A stretch of 64,000 nt of DNA from an uncultured Acidobacteriota bacterium (GCA_937864465.1 CALMJU010000071.1:45246-109245); one strand, 5' to 3'. Counted from the first letter of the stretch, positions 48,063 to 57,983 are shown. The notes: generated by a model not told the origin, from the letters alone. A program made the numbers and translations.

Positions 48063-49166
48063 ACGAGGGAGATCGTCGTCGCGGGGGGAGGGACGGGGGG
48101 ACACCTGTTCCCGGCGCTCGCGGTGGCGGACGAGCTGAGGCGGCGGCACCCCCGGGCGCGAATCGCGTTCGTCGGCGGCCGCCGCGGCCTCGAGTCGCGG
48201 CTCGTGCCGGAGGCGGGGTACCCGCTGCGCACGCTGCCGCTCTCGGGGATGAAGGGGGCGAGCCCGGCCGCCAGGCTCGCGGCGGCGGCGGCGGCGGGGT
48301 GGGCGACGGTCCGATGCGCGGCCTGGATGCTCCGGTCGCGGCCGGACCTCGTGGTCGGGGCCGGCGGATACGCGTCGGGGCCCGCGGTGCTGGCGGCGAT
48401 GGTCTTGAGGATCAGGACGCTTGTGATCGAGCAGAACCACTTCCCGGGAGCGACGAACCGGTGGCTGGCCCCCCGAGTGGACGCGGTGTGCGTCCCCTCG
48501 GAGGCGGCCCGCGAGCGGCTCGGGGGGCGCGGGATCGTCACCGGGAACCCGGTCCGCGCGGAGTTCGCCTCCATCGGTCCCCCGCCGGGCCGGGCGGAAC
48601 TGTCGATCCTCGTCTCCGGCGGGAGCCGCGGCGCGAGCTCGATCAACCGGGCCGTCGTGGGAGCGCTCCCGGAGCTCGGGCGGATGGCGCCCCCGCCCCG
48701 CATCGTCCATCAGACGGGCGCCGCGGACGAACGTCCGGTGGCCGAGGGTTACCGGGGCTTCGCGGGGTCCCACGAGGTGCGCGCTTTCCTCGGCGACATG
48801 CCGCGCCGCCTCGCCGAGGCCGACCTCGCGGTCTGCCGGGCCGGCGCCACGACCCTCGCGGAGCTCGCCGCGGCGGGCAGGCCCGCGATCCTCGTTCCCT
48901 ACCCCTTCGCCGCCGACGACCATCAGCGTTGGAACGCCGAGGAGGTCCGCGCCGCGGGCGCGGCGACGGTCGTGCTCGACGGCGAGCTGAGCGGGCCCAG
49001 ACTCGCGGCCGAGATCCGGGCGCTCGCGGGGGATCCCGAGCGGAGGCGGAGCATGGCCGCCGCCGCTCGCTCGCTCGCGAGACCCGAAGCTGCGGCGCGG
49101 ATCGTGGACGTCGCCGACGCCCTGCTCCAGGGCGGCGCGCCCGGGGAGGAGCGCCGTGTTCCGTAA
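48063..49166 (+). CDS. murG: Lipid II synthase MurG, apparent ACG start
   Basis: 367 residues if read from the ACG at 48063. The essential N-terminal motif VVAGGGTGGHLFPALAVADEL lies upstream of the first ATG/GTG in frame (48123), so that codon cannot be the start. The only triplet well placed is ACG, 5 nt after a GAGGAGG Shine-Dalgarno; the frame is closed upstream by the TGA of ftsW. ACG is a rare start codon; an ATG-to-ACG sequencing error is the alternative. Later motifs (VVGAGGYASGP, GNPVRAEF, VCRAGATTLAELAAAGRPAILVP) are normal. Confidence 0.88.
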   Translation, partial: TREIVVAGGGTGGHLFPALAVADELRRRHPRARIAFVGGRRGLESRLVPEAGYPLRTLPLSGMKGASPAARLAAAAAAGWATVRCAAWMLRSRPDLVVGAGGYASGPAVLAAMVLRIRTLVIEQNHFPGATNRWLAPRVDAVCVPSEAARERLGGRGIVTGNPVRAEFASIGPPPGRAELSILVSGGSRGASSINRAVVGALPELGRMAPPPRIVHQTGAADERPVAEGYRGFAGSHEVRAFLGDMPRRLAEADLAVCRAGATTLAELAAAGRPAILVPYPFAADDHQRWNAEEVRAAGAATVVLDGELSGPRLAAEIRALAGDPERRRSMAAAARSLARPEAAARIVDVADALLQGGAPGEERRVP

Positions 49167-50550
49167 GGCGAGGCGGCTGCACTTCGTCGGCATCGGCGGC
49201 TCCGGCATGAGCGGCATCGCCGAGGTGCTCGTGAATCTGGGCTATCCCGTGTCCGGCTCCGACCTCTCGGCGAGCGCCGCAACGCGGCGTCTTCGGAAGC
49301 TCGGCGCGGAGGTGCACCGCGGCCACCGCGCCTCGAACGTCGGCCAGGCCGACGTGGTCGTGGTCTCGTCGGCGGTCCGCGAGGAGAACCCCGAGGTCGT
49401 CGAGGCGCGCCGGCGGCGGATCCCGGTGATCCCCCGCGCCGAGATGCTCGCCGAGCTGATGCGGATGAAGTACGGGGTGGCCGTCGCGGGCGCGCACGGG
49501 AAGACCACGACGACGGGCATGACCGCGGCGGTCCTCGGCGCCGGCGGGCTCGACCCGACGGTGGTCATCGGCGGGCGCTTCGGCGCGTACAAGTCCGGCG
49601 CCAAGCTCGGCCGGGGCGAGGTCATGGTCGCGGAGGCGGACGAGTCCGACGGCTCCTTCCTGAAGATGAAGCCGACGATCGCCGTCGTGACGAACATCGA
49701 CCGCGAGCACCTCGATCACTACGCGGATCTCCTCGAGATCCAGGACGCGTTCGCGCGCTTCCTGTCCCGGGTGCCGTTCTACGGGACCGTGGTCGCCTGC
49801 CTCGACGACCCGAACGTCCGGACGGTCCTCGCGCGGGTGGACCGGAGGGTGATCCCCTATGGGCTCTCCAGCGAGGCGGAGATCTCGGCGACGGACGTGA
49901 AGATCTCGGGGTTCGGATCGTCCTTCGTCGCGCGCCGGTCGGGAGCGCGGCTGGGCTCCGTCGAGCTCGCGGTCCCGGGGCGCCACTCGGTCTACAACGC
50001 GCTGGCGGCCCTCGCCGTCGGCCTCGAGATGGACGTGCCGTTCGACGTCTGCGCCCGGGCGCTCCGCCGCTTTCGGGGCGTCGACCGCCGGTTCCAGCTC
50101 CGCGGGCGCGCCCTCGGCGCGATGGTCGTGGACGACTACGGGCATCATCCGACCGAGATCGCCGCGACGCTCGCCGCCGCCCGGGAAGGGTTCGGCGCGA
50201 GAACGATCGTCGTGTTCCAGCCGCACCGCTACACGCGCACGAGGGCCCTCCTCGAGGAGTTCGGGAGCGCCTTCTTCCTCGCCGACCGCGTCATCGTCAC
50301 CGAGATCTACGCGGCGGGCGAGGATCCGATCCAAGGCGTGGACGGGGCGGCGGTCGCGGACGCGCTCGTGCGGCACGGCCACCCTGCGGTGACGTTCGAG
50401 CCGAGGCTACGGGAGATCGCGGGAATCCTGCGCGAGGCCGTGCGCGAGGGCGATCTCGTCCTGACGCTCGGGGCGGGCGACGTCTGGAAGGTCGGCGACG
50501 AGCTGGTCCGGTCCGCCAGGGGGCGGGCCCGCGGCCGGAGGAAGGCGTGA
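49156..50550 (+). CDS. murC: UDP-MurNAc:L-Ala ligase MurC
   Basis: 464 residues from a GTG at 49156, overlapping murG by 11 nt. HFVGIGGSGMSGIAE, ATP loop VAGAHGKTTTTGM, EADESDGSFL, TNIDREHLDHY and DDYGHHPTEI are all typical. It adds L-Ala to UDP-MurNAc, the first peptide-stem step. murB, which usually follows, is absent. Confidence 0.96.
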   Translation: MFRKARRLHFVGIGGSGMSGIAEVLVNLGYPVSGSDLSASAATRRLRKLGAEVHRGHRASNVGQADVVVVSSAVREENPEVVEARRRRIPVIPRAEMLAELMRMKYGVAVAGAHGKTTTTGMTAAVLGAGGLDPTVVIGGRFGAYKSGAKLGRGEVMVAEADESDGSFLKMKPTIAVVTNIDREHLDHYADLLEIQDAFARFLSRVPFYGTVVACLDDPNVRTVLARVDRRVIPYGLSSEAEISATDVKISGFGSSFVARRSGARLGSVELAVPGRHSVYNALAALAVGLEMDVPFDVCARALRRFRGVDRRFQLRGRALGAMVVDDYGHHPTEIAATLAAAREGFGARTIVVFQPHRYTRTRALLEEFGSAFFLADRVIVTEIYAAGEDPIQGVDGAAVADALVRHGHPAVTFEPRLREIAGILREAVREGDLVLTLGAGDVWKVGDELVRSARGRARGRRKA

Positions 50551-51398
50551 TCGAGGAGCTCGGCATCCCGCCTGCCGGAAACGACCGGCGGTACTGGAGG
50601 CGGCGCCAGAAGCGCGAGGTGCGCCAGGCGCGGCGCTCGCGGACCGCGCTCCGGGTCGTCCGGTCGGTGTTCCTGGACATCGCCGTTCTGGCGGTCCTCG
50701 GGTACGTCGGCTACGAGACGTTCGGCCACGTCACGACCGCATCGCAGTTCGCGCTGCGCCGGATCGAGGTCGAGGGGGCCGTGCGGCTCTCGCCCGAGGA
50801 CGTGAGGAAGCGGCTCGCGCGCTTCGAGGGACGGAACGTCCTCGACGTGGACCTCGAGGAGGCGGCGGCCGCAGTGGCGTCCGATCCGTGGATCGCGAGG
50901 GCGTCGCTGATGCGCGTCCTGCCGGACAGCCTGCAGGTGAAGATCGAGGAGCGGAAGCCCGCCGTGCTGGCGCTCATCCGGGGGACCGTGCACGTCGTGG
51001 ACGACGGCGGCTTCGTCATCGGCCCGGCGGCCGCGGGGTTCGTCCTCGATCGCCCGCTCCTGACGGGACTGGACCGTCTCGACCGCGACGCTCTCCGGAA
51101 GGCGCTCGTCGTCGGCAGCGCGGCGATCGCGGGGCTCGGCTCGGCGAGCCCCGCGCTGGCCGCGGAAGCGTCGGAGATCGACCTGTCCCGCCCGGACCGC
51201 CTGCGGGTAGTCCCGCGGGGGCGGGGGCCGGTTCTCCTGCTCGATCCCGAGCGGATCGAGAGCAACGTGGCGGATTACCTCTCCCTGCGGGGAGAGATCG
51301 AATCGCGATGGGGTGAGATGTCCCGCGTGGACCTCAGGTGGAAGGACAGGATCTCGATCCTCCCGGCCTCCCGAGAGCCGGGATCGGAGAGCGACTGA
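50547..51398 (+). CDS. ftsQ: Cell division protein FtsQ
   Basis: 283 residues from a GTG overlapping the murC stop. Very basic cytoplasmic part, one transmembrane helix (SVFLDIAVLAVLGYVGYETF), then a POTRA domain (FALRRIEVEGAVRLSPEDVRKRL; ...NVLDVDLEEAAAAVASDPWIARASLMRVLPDSLQVKIEERKP is split over two strands). It ends with the FtsQ beta domain. It recruits FtsL/FtsB-type partners at the septum. Confidence 0.9.
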   Translation: MIEELGIPPAGNDRRYWRRRQKREVRQARRSRTALRVVRSVFLDIAVLAVLGYVGYETFGHVTTASQFALRRIEVEGAVRLSPEDVRKRLARFEGRNVLDVDLEEAAAAVASDPWIARASLMRVLPDSLQVKIEERKPAVLALIRGTVHVVDDGGFVIGPAAAGFVLDRPLLTGLDRLDRDALRKALVVGSAAIAGLGSASPALAAEASEIDLSRPDRLRVVPRGRGPVLLLDPERIESNVADYLSLRGEIESRWGEMSRVDLRWKDRISILPASREPGSESD

Positions 51399-51401
51399 GC
51401 C

Positions 51402-52643
51402 ATGGCGAAGAACGAACGGTACATCGTGGGTCTCGACGTGGGCACCGCGCGGGTCTCCTGCGTGGTGGCCGAGATCAAGGAGCAGGGGGCCGTCGAGATC
51501 GTCGGCCTCGGCGAGGCCCCGTCCCGCGGGCTGCGGAAGGGGGTCGTCGTCCACCTGGAGCCGACCGTCGAGTCGATCAAGGCCGCCGTCGAGCAGGCCG
51601 AGGTGATGGCCGGCGTCAGCGTCGAGTCGGCGACGGTGGGGCTCGCGGGGGGCCACGTCCGCAGCTTCAACAGCCGCGGGGTCGTCGCCGTGACCGGACG
51701 GGACCGGACGGTCTCCCGCGACGACGTGAGGCGCGTGCTCGACGCGGCCCGCGCCGTGAGCATCCCGCAGGACCAGGAGATCCTGCACGTGCTCCCCCAG
51801 GAGTTCGTGCTCGACAACCAGGGAGGGATCGCGTCGCCGGTCGGCCTGAACGGCGCGAGGCTCGAGGCGAACGTGCACATCGTGACCGTCTCGACGACCT
51901 CGGTGCAGAACCTCGTGACCTGCGTGAACCACGCGGCGATCGAGGTGCGCGACACCGTCCTCGAGGCGCTCGCGGCGTCCGAATCCGTGCTGAGCGCCGA
52001 CGAGAAGGAGCTCGGCGTCGCGCTCATCGACGTCGGAGGCGGAACGACCGACCTCGCGATCCTCGAGCGCGGCTCGATCTGGCACACGGCGGTGCTGCCG
52101 GTCGGCGGGAACCACTTCACGAACGATCTCGCCGTCGGGCTGAGAACGCCGATCCCGGACGCGGAGAAGATCAAGATCCGGCACGGATGCGCTCTCGCGT
52201 CGCTCGTCGACACCGACGACGCGATCGAGGTCGCGTCGATCGGCGAGAGGAAGCCCCGCCTCCTCCAGCGGCAGGTGCTGGCCGAGATCCTCCAGCCCCG
52301 CGCGGAGGAGATCTTCCATCTGCTCCGCGAGGAGATCGTGCGGGCGGGCTTCGAGCGGATGCTCAACGCCGGGCTCGTTCTGATCGGAGGCGGAAGCCTC
52401 CTGCCCGGAATGACCGAGGTCGCGGAGCAGGTCTTCGACCTTCCGGTGCGGCGCGGACAGCCGGGAGGCATCCAGGGGCGGGTGGAGCCGGTGTGCGGGC
52501 CGCAGTACGGCACCGCGGTCGGGCTCGCCCTCTACGGCGCGCGGCACCGGGATCGGAAGCCCCGCGAGCGCGCGGGGGCCCCGCGCGGGTTCCTGGTCGG
52601 GGTCGGCGGGAAGGTGAAGGCGTGGTTTCACGAGATGTTCTGA
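51402..52643 (+). CDS. ftsA: Cell division actin-like protein FtsA
   Basis: 413 residues. Phosphate loops GLDVGTARVSCVVAE and ALIDVGGGTTDLAI, the SHS2-type 1C domain, and adenosine motif VLIGGGSLLPGM. The C-terminus is basic and amphipathic (GKVKAWFHEMF), the expected membrane-targeting helix. It tethers FtsZ to the membrane. ftsA and ftsZ are 94 nt apart, the largest gap in the operon; that gap holds a GC hairpin. Confidence 0.96.
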   Translation: MAKNERYIVGLDVGTARVSCVVAEIKEQGAVEIVGLGEAPSRGLRKGVVVHLEPTVESIKAAVEQAEVMAGVSVESATVGLAGGHVRSFNSRGVVAVTGRDRTVSRDDVRRVLDAARAVSIPQDQEILHVLPQEFVLDNQGGIASPVGLNGARLEANVHIVTVSTTSVQNLVTCVNHAAIEVRDTVLEALAASESVLSADEKELGVALIDVGGGTTDLAILERGSIWHTAVLPVGGNHFTNDLAVGLRTPIPDAEKIKIRHGCALASLVDTDDAIEVASIGERKPRLLQRQVLAEILQPRAEEIFHLLREEIVRAGFERMLNAGLVLIGGGSLLPGMTEVAEQVFDLPVRRGQPGGIQGRVEPVCGPQYGTAVGLALYGARHRDRKPRERAGAPRGFLVGVGGKVKAWFHEMF

Positions 52644-52737
52644 GATACCGTCGTAGCCCCAGCGCCGCCGCACCGGCGGGCGGCGGGGGGCTCGCGGCGC
52701 ACGACGTGCAACGCACGACGAACGCGGGGGAGAGCGA

Positions 52738-53940
52738 ATGATCACGATGGACGATCGCGACCGCTCGGGACGGCCGCTGCACCTGGCCTTCGACGACGGG
52801 CAGGCGCAGCCGGCGAGCATCAAGGTGATCGGAGTCGGGGGAGGCGGCGGGAACGCCGTGAACCGGATGATCGCCTCGAGAGTCGCCGGAGTGGAGTTCC
52901 TGGCCGCCAACACCGATTGCCAGGCGCTCCGGGCGAACCGGGCCACCGTCAAGCTCCAGCTCGGTGCCAAGCTCACGAAGGGGCTGGGAGCCGGGAGCAA
53001 CCCCGAGATCGGCCGGAGCGCGGCTCTCGAGGACACCGAGAAGGTCCTCGAGCTTCTCACCGGGGCGGACATGGTGTTCGTCACGGCCGGGCTCGGGGGC
53101 GGCACCGGGACGGGGGCGTCCCCCATCATCGCCAATCTTGCCCGCGAGCTCGGGGCGCTCGTCGTCGCCGTCGTGACGAAGCCGTTCGCGTTCGAGGGGC
53201 GGAGACGGCGCGGCCGGGCCGAGGAGGGCCTCGCCGCCCTGCGGCAGGTCGTGGATACCGTCATCACGATCCCGAACGACAAGCTCCTGCACACGGTCGA
53301 GAAGGGAACGCCTCTCGCCGAGGCGTTCCTGATGGCGGACGACATCCTCCGGCAGGCCGTTCAGGGGATCAGCGACCTCATCACGGTGCCCGGGGAGATC
53401 AACCTGGACTTCGCCGACGTCAAGACGATCATGTCGGGAATGGGCATGGCGCTGATGGGGACCGGCGTCGCCGACGGGGACCATCGCGCCGTCGAGGCCG
53501 CCCAGCGCGCGATCTCCTCGCCGCTCCTCGAGGACGCCTCGATCCACGGCGCCCGCGGCGTCCTCATCAACATCACGGGCGGAGAGGACATGACGCTGCA
53601 CGAGGTGTCGGAGGCCGCCAACATCATCCAGGAGGCCGCGGATCCGGATGCGAACATCATCTTCGGCACCGTGATCGACCGTGCGCTGCAGGGGAGCGTC
53701 AAGGTGACGGTGATCGCGACCGGCTTCGTGCGCGACGATCACCGGGCCCTGGCCGCGGCCCATCGGGCGACGCAGGAGACCGCCGCCGCGGTCCCGGTGC
53801 GGACCCCCGACCGCTTCCTCCGTGCGGGCGGGCGCGATGCCGTCGAGTTCGACACGACGGACGAGGGGTTCACCCCCAACTTCGCCGGCATGAAGGACGA
53901 CCTCGACGTGCCGGCCTTCTTGCGCAAGCAGATGGACTGA
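52738..53940 (+). CDS. ftsZ: Cell division GTPase FtsZ
   Basis: 400 residues. Tubulin signature [20 protein letters not shown]7 loop [11 protein letters not shown], and the conserved C-terminal tail [11 protein letters not shown], which binds FtsA. Start chosen at the first ATG (GGGGGAG upstream); a second ATG three codons later is possible. A variable linker of about 40 residues separates core and tail. Confidence 0.97.
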   Translation: MITMDDRDRSGRPLHLAFDDGQAQPASIKVIGVGGGGGNAVNRMIASRVAGVEFLAANTDCQALRANRATVKLQLGAKLTKGLGAGSNPEIGRSAALEDTEKVLELLTGADMVFVTAGLGGGTGTGASPIIANLARELGALVVAVVTKPFAFEGRRRRGRAEEGLAALRQVVDTVITIPNDKLLHTVEKGTPLAEAFLMADDILRQAVQGISDLITVPGEINLDFADVKTIMSGMGMALMGTGVADGDHRAVEAAQRAISSPLLEDASIHGARGVLINITGGEDMTLHEVSEAANIIQEAADPDANIIFGTVIDRALQGSVKVTVIATGFVRDDHRALAAAHRATQETAAAVPVRTPDRFLRAGGRDAVEFDTTDEGFTPNFAGMKDDLDVPAFLRKQMD

Positions 53941-53946
53941 CGACCG

Positions 53947-54957
53947 GTGGCCGAGAGAAGGTCGCGGATCCAGGCCCCGTCCCGGGTGCTCGTCATCGAC
54001 GACGAGCCCGAGACCGCGGGGATCCTGCGCGCCTGGTTCCGCGACGAGGCCTGGGACATCCTCTGGTCACCGGACGGCGAGGAGGGGCTGCGCGTCGCGG
54101 CCGCCGAGAAGCCGGACCTGATCCTGCTCGACCTGAGGATGCCGGGCCTCGACGGGCTGGCGGTCGCCCGCGGCCTCAAGAGCAACCCCGAGACGCAGTC
54201 GATCCCCGTGATCCTCCTCAGCGCGAGCAAGGAGACGAAGGACAAGGTCGAGGCCTTTCGCGCCGGCGTGGACGACTACGTGACGAAGCCGTTCGCCGCC
54301 GAGGAGGTGGACGCCCGCATCCGCGCGATGCTCCGCAAGCGCGATCTGTACATCCAGCTCGACTCCGCCAAGCAGGCGCTCCAGACGACGAACCGGCAGC
54401 TCGAGGAGATGCTGATCGTCGACGAGAAGACCAAGCTCGCGACGTTCCGCCACTTCCAGCGGCGGCTCTCCGAGGAGTGGCTCCGAGCGCAGCGGTACGG
54501 GACGCCCCTCTCTCTCGTCATGCTCGACCTGGACGACTTCAAGCGCCTGAACGATTCGCTCGGCCACCCCGCGGGCGACAGGGCGCTCCGCGAGTGCGCG
54601 GCGCTGGTGATGGGGGGGGCGCGGCAGACCGATCTCCCGGCGCGCTACGGGGGAGAGGAGTTCGCCATCATCCTCCCGCACACGGACGGCGAGATGGCGG
54701 TGCGCGTCGCGGACCGGATTCGCCGCGCCGTGCGCGAGAACGTGTTCCTCGAGAACGAGACGCCGACGCGCCTCACGATCTCCGCGGGCACCGCGACCTA
54801 CCCGTCGCATCCCGGGGTCGACAGCGCCGAGTCGCTCCTCCGCGCCGCGGACCGGGCGCTTCTCTGCGCCAAGCAGGCAGGCAAGGACCGCGTCGTGTCC
54901 GACGACGGGACACCGCCGGCCCAGGTGATCCCCTTCCCGAAACGCTCCGGAGTCTGA
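53947..54957 (+). CDS. Receiver-GGDEF response regulator (PleD-like diguanylate cyclase)
   Basis: 336 residues from a GTG 6 nt after ftsZ. Receiver with acidic DDE, phospho-acceptor in LILLDLRMPGLDG and Lys in DDYVTKPF. A coiled-coil linker leads to a GGDEF domain with LDDFKRLNDSLGHPAGD and an active RYGGEEFAII loop. It should make c-di-GMP. Its co-transcription with the division genes suggests a link between c-di-GMP and division. Confidence 0.9.
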   Translation: MAERRSRIQAPSRVLVIDDEPETAGILRAWFRDEAWDILWSPDGEEGLRVAAAEKPDLILLDLRMPGLDGLAVARGLKSNPETQSIPVILLSASKETKDKVEAFRAGVDDYVTKPFAAEEVDARIRAMLRKRDLYIQLDSAKQALQTTNRQLEEMLIVDEKTKLATFRHFQRRLSEEWLRAQRYGTPLSLVMLDLDDFKRLNDSLGHPAGDRALRECAALVMGGARQTDLPARYGGEEFAIILPHTDGEMAVRVADRIRRAVRENVFLENETPTRLTISAGTATYPSHPGVDSAESLLRAADRALLCAKQAGKDRVVSDDGTPPAQVIPFPKRSGV

Positions 54958-54962
54958 GGACG

Positions 54963-54998
54963 GCGCCGGCGGCCTCCCGCCGCCGAGGGGGCCGGCGC
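54963..54998. terminator. Bidirectional hairpin closing the dcw operon
   Basis: GCGCCGGC and GCCGGCGC arms with an inner GGCGG/CCGCC stem, between two convergent stop codons. TT follows on the plus strand only. Confidence 0.55.
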
Positions 54999-55005
54999 TT
55001 CCGCG

Positions 55006-55749
55006 TCATCGGAGCTCCTTCCAGCCTTCGAACACGTCGCGAACCGCCTTCTCCACGACGTCGAGCGTGACCGCGTAGAAGCGCCGCGCCTTCTCCGGAT
55101 CGAGGACGGGAGCTCCCTCCCCGTGCGTCTCCTCGCGCTCGAGGAGGATGCTCGCCGGGAACGGACGCGCCCGCACGCCGTCGCGCAGCGGCGCGCGGCG
55201 GATCGTGGTCGCGCGGGCCGTGTCCACGCTCTCCGGGCAGATCGCCAGGATCAGGGCGGTCTCCCCGACGCCCGCGTGCCCCGACACGACGTCGCCGTAG
55301 ATCTCGCCGCGGCGCTTCTCGGCGAGACCCCACCATTCGATCGCGACCGAGAACACGCGCTTCTCCGCCCACAGGCGTCTTCCGACCTCGCCCACCTCGT
55401 GGCTCTGCCCGCCGTGGCCGTTCATCAGGACGATGCGGCGGAAGCCCGCGTCCGCCAGTCCCGCCGCGGCCTCGTACAGGTACGCCTGGAACGTCGCCGG
55501 CGTGATCGCCGTCGAGCCGGGGTACGGAAGGAGCGTGTTGGTCAGCCCGTAGGGCACGGCGGGCGCGACCAGGGCATGGAGCCGCGGAGCGAGGTCGCGC
55601 GCGAGGGCCAGCGGGATGAAGACGTCGGTCCCGAGCGGGATCGCCCCGTGCGCCTCGACCGTCCCGACCGGCAGGATCACGGCGTCGATCTCGGACGGCA
55701 CCCGGCGCCGGAACGTCTCCCAGTTCCAGTCCAGCATGTCCCAGCTCAT
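55006..55749 (-). CDS. Creatininase-family amidohydrolase
   Basis: 247 residues. N-terminal PVGTVEAHGAIPLGTD with the metal-binding Glu, His and Asp, VLMNGHGGQ as second motif, and SGHAGVGETAL with a further His and Glu. Members act on creatinine, formylated flavin-pathway amides or mycofactocin precursors; the substrate is not predictable here. ATG overlaps the lnt stop. Confidence 0.82.
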   Translation of the reverse strand: MSWDMLDWNWETFRRRVPSEIDAVILPVGTVEAHGAIPLGTDVFIPLALARDLAPRLHALVAPAVPYGLTNTLLPYPGSTAITPATFQAYLYEAAAGLADAGFRRIVLMNGHGGQSHEVGEVGRRLWAEKRVFSVAIEWWGLAEKRRGEIYGDVVSGHAGVGETALILAICPESVDTARATTIRRAPLRDGVRARPFPASILLEREETHGEGAPVLDPEKARRFYAVTLDVVEKAVRDVFEGWKELR

Positions 55750-57317
55750 GGCTTCCTCCCCCGGCGCGCCCGGCGGCCGCCTCCCGCTCCCGCCCACGCG
55801 ACTCCCCCGACCGCGACCGACAGCGCGATCCACGCCGCCACGTCTCCGACGGCGCCGTACGCCGACCTCCCCTCCGGGAGCGGGAGCTCGCGAACCCCCA
55901 CGGCCTCGGTGTCGAGGTCCGTCCAGTCCCGGTACCGCCCCAGGGGATCCACGAACCCCGAGATGCCGGTGTTCGCCACCCGGACGAACGCGCAGCGGTT
56001 CTCGATCGCGCGCAGCCGGACCACGTTCGCCTGGAACCACTGGAACCGGGTGCGGCCGAACCAGGCGTCGTTCGTCAGGATCGCGATGAAGTCCGACCCC
56101 GCGTTCCGGACCCGGCGGGCGAGGTCGCAGTACAGCTCCTCGTAGCAGATCAGCGTGCCGACGCGAGCCTTCTCCGCGGGGAGCGGCTCGATCCGCGGCC
56201 CTCGCGTGAACCCCCCCGCGAGCCACCTCATCTCGCCGCCCCGGCCGGCGAGAAACCGCCCGAGCACCGGCTCGAAGGGGATCCCCTCGACAAACGGCAC
56301 GAGGTAGATCTTCGCGCTCCACGCCGGGTCGATCCTCCCGTCCGGGTGGACGAGTAGGGCGGCGTTGTAGAAGGAGCTCTCCGCCGGCCCCGGAACGCGG
56401 AGATACTCCACGCCCGCCACGATCGCCGCCCCGGTCTCGCGGGCCAGCGCCTGCGTCTCCCCCATCGCGAGGGTCCGCGGATCGGAGACGACGTGGCGGA
56501 GCCGCCACGGCCGCGCCGTCTCGGGCCACAGGACGATCTCGGCGCCCTGCCCCGCGGCCCGGCGCGTCAGGAGGGATAGCGTCCGCCATTGATCGCTCTC
56601 GGTGTCGTCTCCGTGCTTGACGTCGAGCGGAACGTTCGGCTGCACGAACCCGACCTTCACGGTCCGGACCGCCGTCGGGGGATGGAGCCAGGCCCAGGCG
56701 TCGTAAAGGAGAACGGCCGCCGCGAGGACTCCGAGCGCGGCGGCGGCCCGCCGGCCCGCGCTCTCGCCCCGCCTTCGGATCCACTCGTACGCCAGGGCGT
56801 TCGCCGCGAGCACGAACGCGCCGACGCCGTACGGTCCCGACAGGTCCGCGAACTGGACGAGGAAGGGGTACGGCGACAGCGTGTGACCGAGATGATCCGC
56901 GGTCATCCGGACGTCCGTGAAGCTGCGCGCCCACTCGAGGGCGATCCAGGCCGCCGGGAGGGAGATCGCCCAGGGCCATCGCAGGACGCGCCGGAGCCTC
57001 GCCGCCACCGTGACCGCCGTCATCGCGAAGAGCGCGAAGATCGTCGCCAGGCCGACGTAGAGGATCCCCGCCAGCCAGGAGAAGCGGAGCATCGCGTACA
57101 TCCAGTAGAGGATGCCGAAGTACGCGACGACGCCGAAGAGGAACGCTCCGCGGAGCCGGTCCGCCAGCGGCTTCGATGCGTTGTCCTCCAGCCACCAGAG
57201 GATCGGGACGAACGCGACGAAGTTCGGGAGCAGCGGCGGCAGTCCCACGTAGGACAGGCCGAGGAGGACGCCCGACAGGACCGGAAGCCTCCACGGGCTC
57301 GACGACCATCCGCTCAC
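55746..57317 (-). CDS. lnt: Apolipoprotein N-acyltransferase Lnt
   Basis: 523 residues from a GTG at 57317. About six N-terminal transmembrane helices, then a nitrilase-fold domain with triad E266 (VLWPETA), K336 (SAKIYLVPF) and C391 (LICYEEL). It completes lipoprotein maturation in the inner membrane, consistent with the several lipoproteins in this window. The stop overlaps the creatininase start (ATGA). Confidence 0.93.
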   Translation of the reverse strand: MSGWSSSPWRLPVLSGVLLGLSYVGLPPLLPNFVAFVPILWWLEDNASKPLADRLRGAFLFGVVAYFGILYWMYAMLRFSWLAGILYVGLATIFALFAMTAVTVAARLRRVLRWPWAISLPAAWIALEWARSFTDVRMTADHLGHTLSPYPFLVQFADLSGPYGVGAFVLAANALAYEWIRRRGESAGRRAAAALGVLAAAVLLYDAWAWLHPPTAVRTVKVGFVQPNVPLDVKHGDDTESDQWRTLSLLTRRAAGQGAEIVLWPETARPWRLRHVVSDPRTLAMGETQALARETGAAIVAGVEYLRVPGPAESSFYNAALLVHPDGRIDPAWSAKIYLVPFVEGIPFEPVLGRFLAGRGGEMRWLAGGFTRGPRIEPLPAEKARVGTLICYEELYCDLARRVRNAGSDFIAILTNDAWFGRTRFQWFQANVVRLRAIENRCAFVRVANTGISGFVDPLGRYRDWTDLDTEAVGVRELPLPEGRSAYGAVGDVAAWIALSVAVGGVAWAGAGGGRRARRGRKP

Positions 57318-57408
57318 GCGCGCGACGCTCCGCTCCCGCCCAGGCGGCGGGCTGGAAACTGTTCACCGTCGCCCGCTCCGTGTCAATGCCCGGTGCTATG
57401 ATGCGCGC

Positions 57409-57966
57409 ATGGCAGCCGCAGGCAGGGAGACCGAGATCAAGCTCCCGTTCCCGTCGGCCGCCGAGGCGGCGCGCAGCCTTCTCTCCATCGGAGCGAGGCT
57501 CCTTCGCGGGAGGGAGCTCGAGGACAACGTCGTCTACGACTCGCCGTCCGGGGATCTGCGGCGCGGGGACCGCCTGCTTCGCCTGCGCCGCGCGGGCGGC
57601 GTCGCGATCCTGACGTACAAGGAGCCGGTCGAGGGAGGGTTCCGCCACAAGGTCCGGGAGGAGCACGAGACGCGGATCGAGGACGCCGGCGTGGTCGAGC
57701 GCATTCTCGAAGCCCTCGGCCTCGTGCCGTGGTACAGGTATCAGAAGTACAGGTCCGTGTTCGAGATCGGCGGCCTCGAGGCGTCCGTCGACGAGACCCC
57801 TCTCGGGTGCTTCGTGGAGCTGGAGGGCGAGGACGCCGCGATCGACCGGATCGCTTCCGCCCTGGGGTTCGGGCCCGAACGGTACGTGGTCGCGACCTAC
57901 CGGCAACTCCACGAGGAAGCGGCGGCGGCCGGGCGAATCGAGCCGGGCGATCTGGTTTTCCCGTAA
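57409..57966 (+). CDS. CYTH-domain protein (class IV adenylate cyclase/thiamine triphosphatase-like)
   Basis: 185 residues. The defining ExExK reads ETEIKL near residue 8; RRGDRLLRLRR, ILTYKEP and HETRIED supply the tunnel Arg/Lys/Glu residues, and FVELEGED is the later acidic strand. The family cleaves or binds triphosphates. It lies directly before the MurU-like gene. A TATGAT just upstream may be a -10 element. Confidence 0.85.
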   Translation: MAAAGRETEIKLPFPSAAEAARSLLSIGARLLRGRELEDNVVYDSPSGDLRRGDRLLRLRRAGGVAILTYKEPVEGGFRHKVREEHETRIEDAGVVERILEALGLVPWYRYQKYRSVFEIGGLEASVDETPLGCFVELEGEDAAIDRIASALGFGPERYVVATYRQLHEEAAAAGRIEPGDLVFP

Positions 57967-57983
57967 GGGGGCTGGCGAATCCG

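Noticed and set aside
48123..49166. murG starting at the GTG at 48123
   Set aside because: It would remove the GGGTGGH substrate motif that MurG needs.
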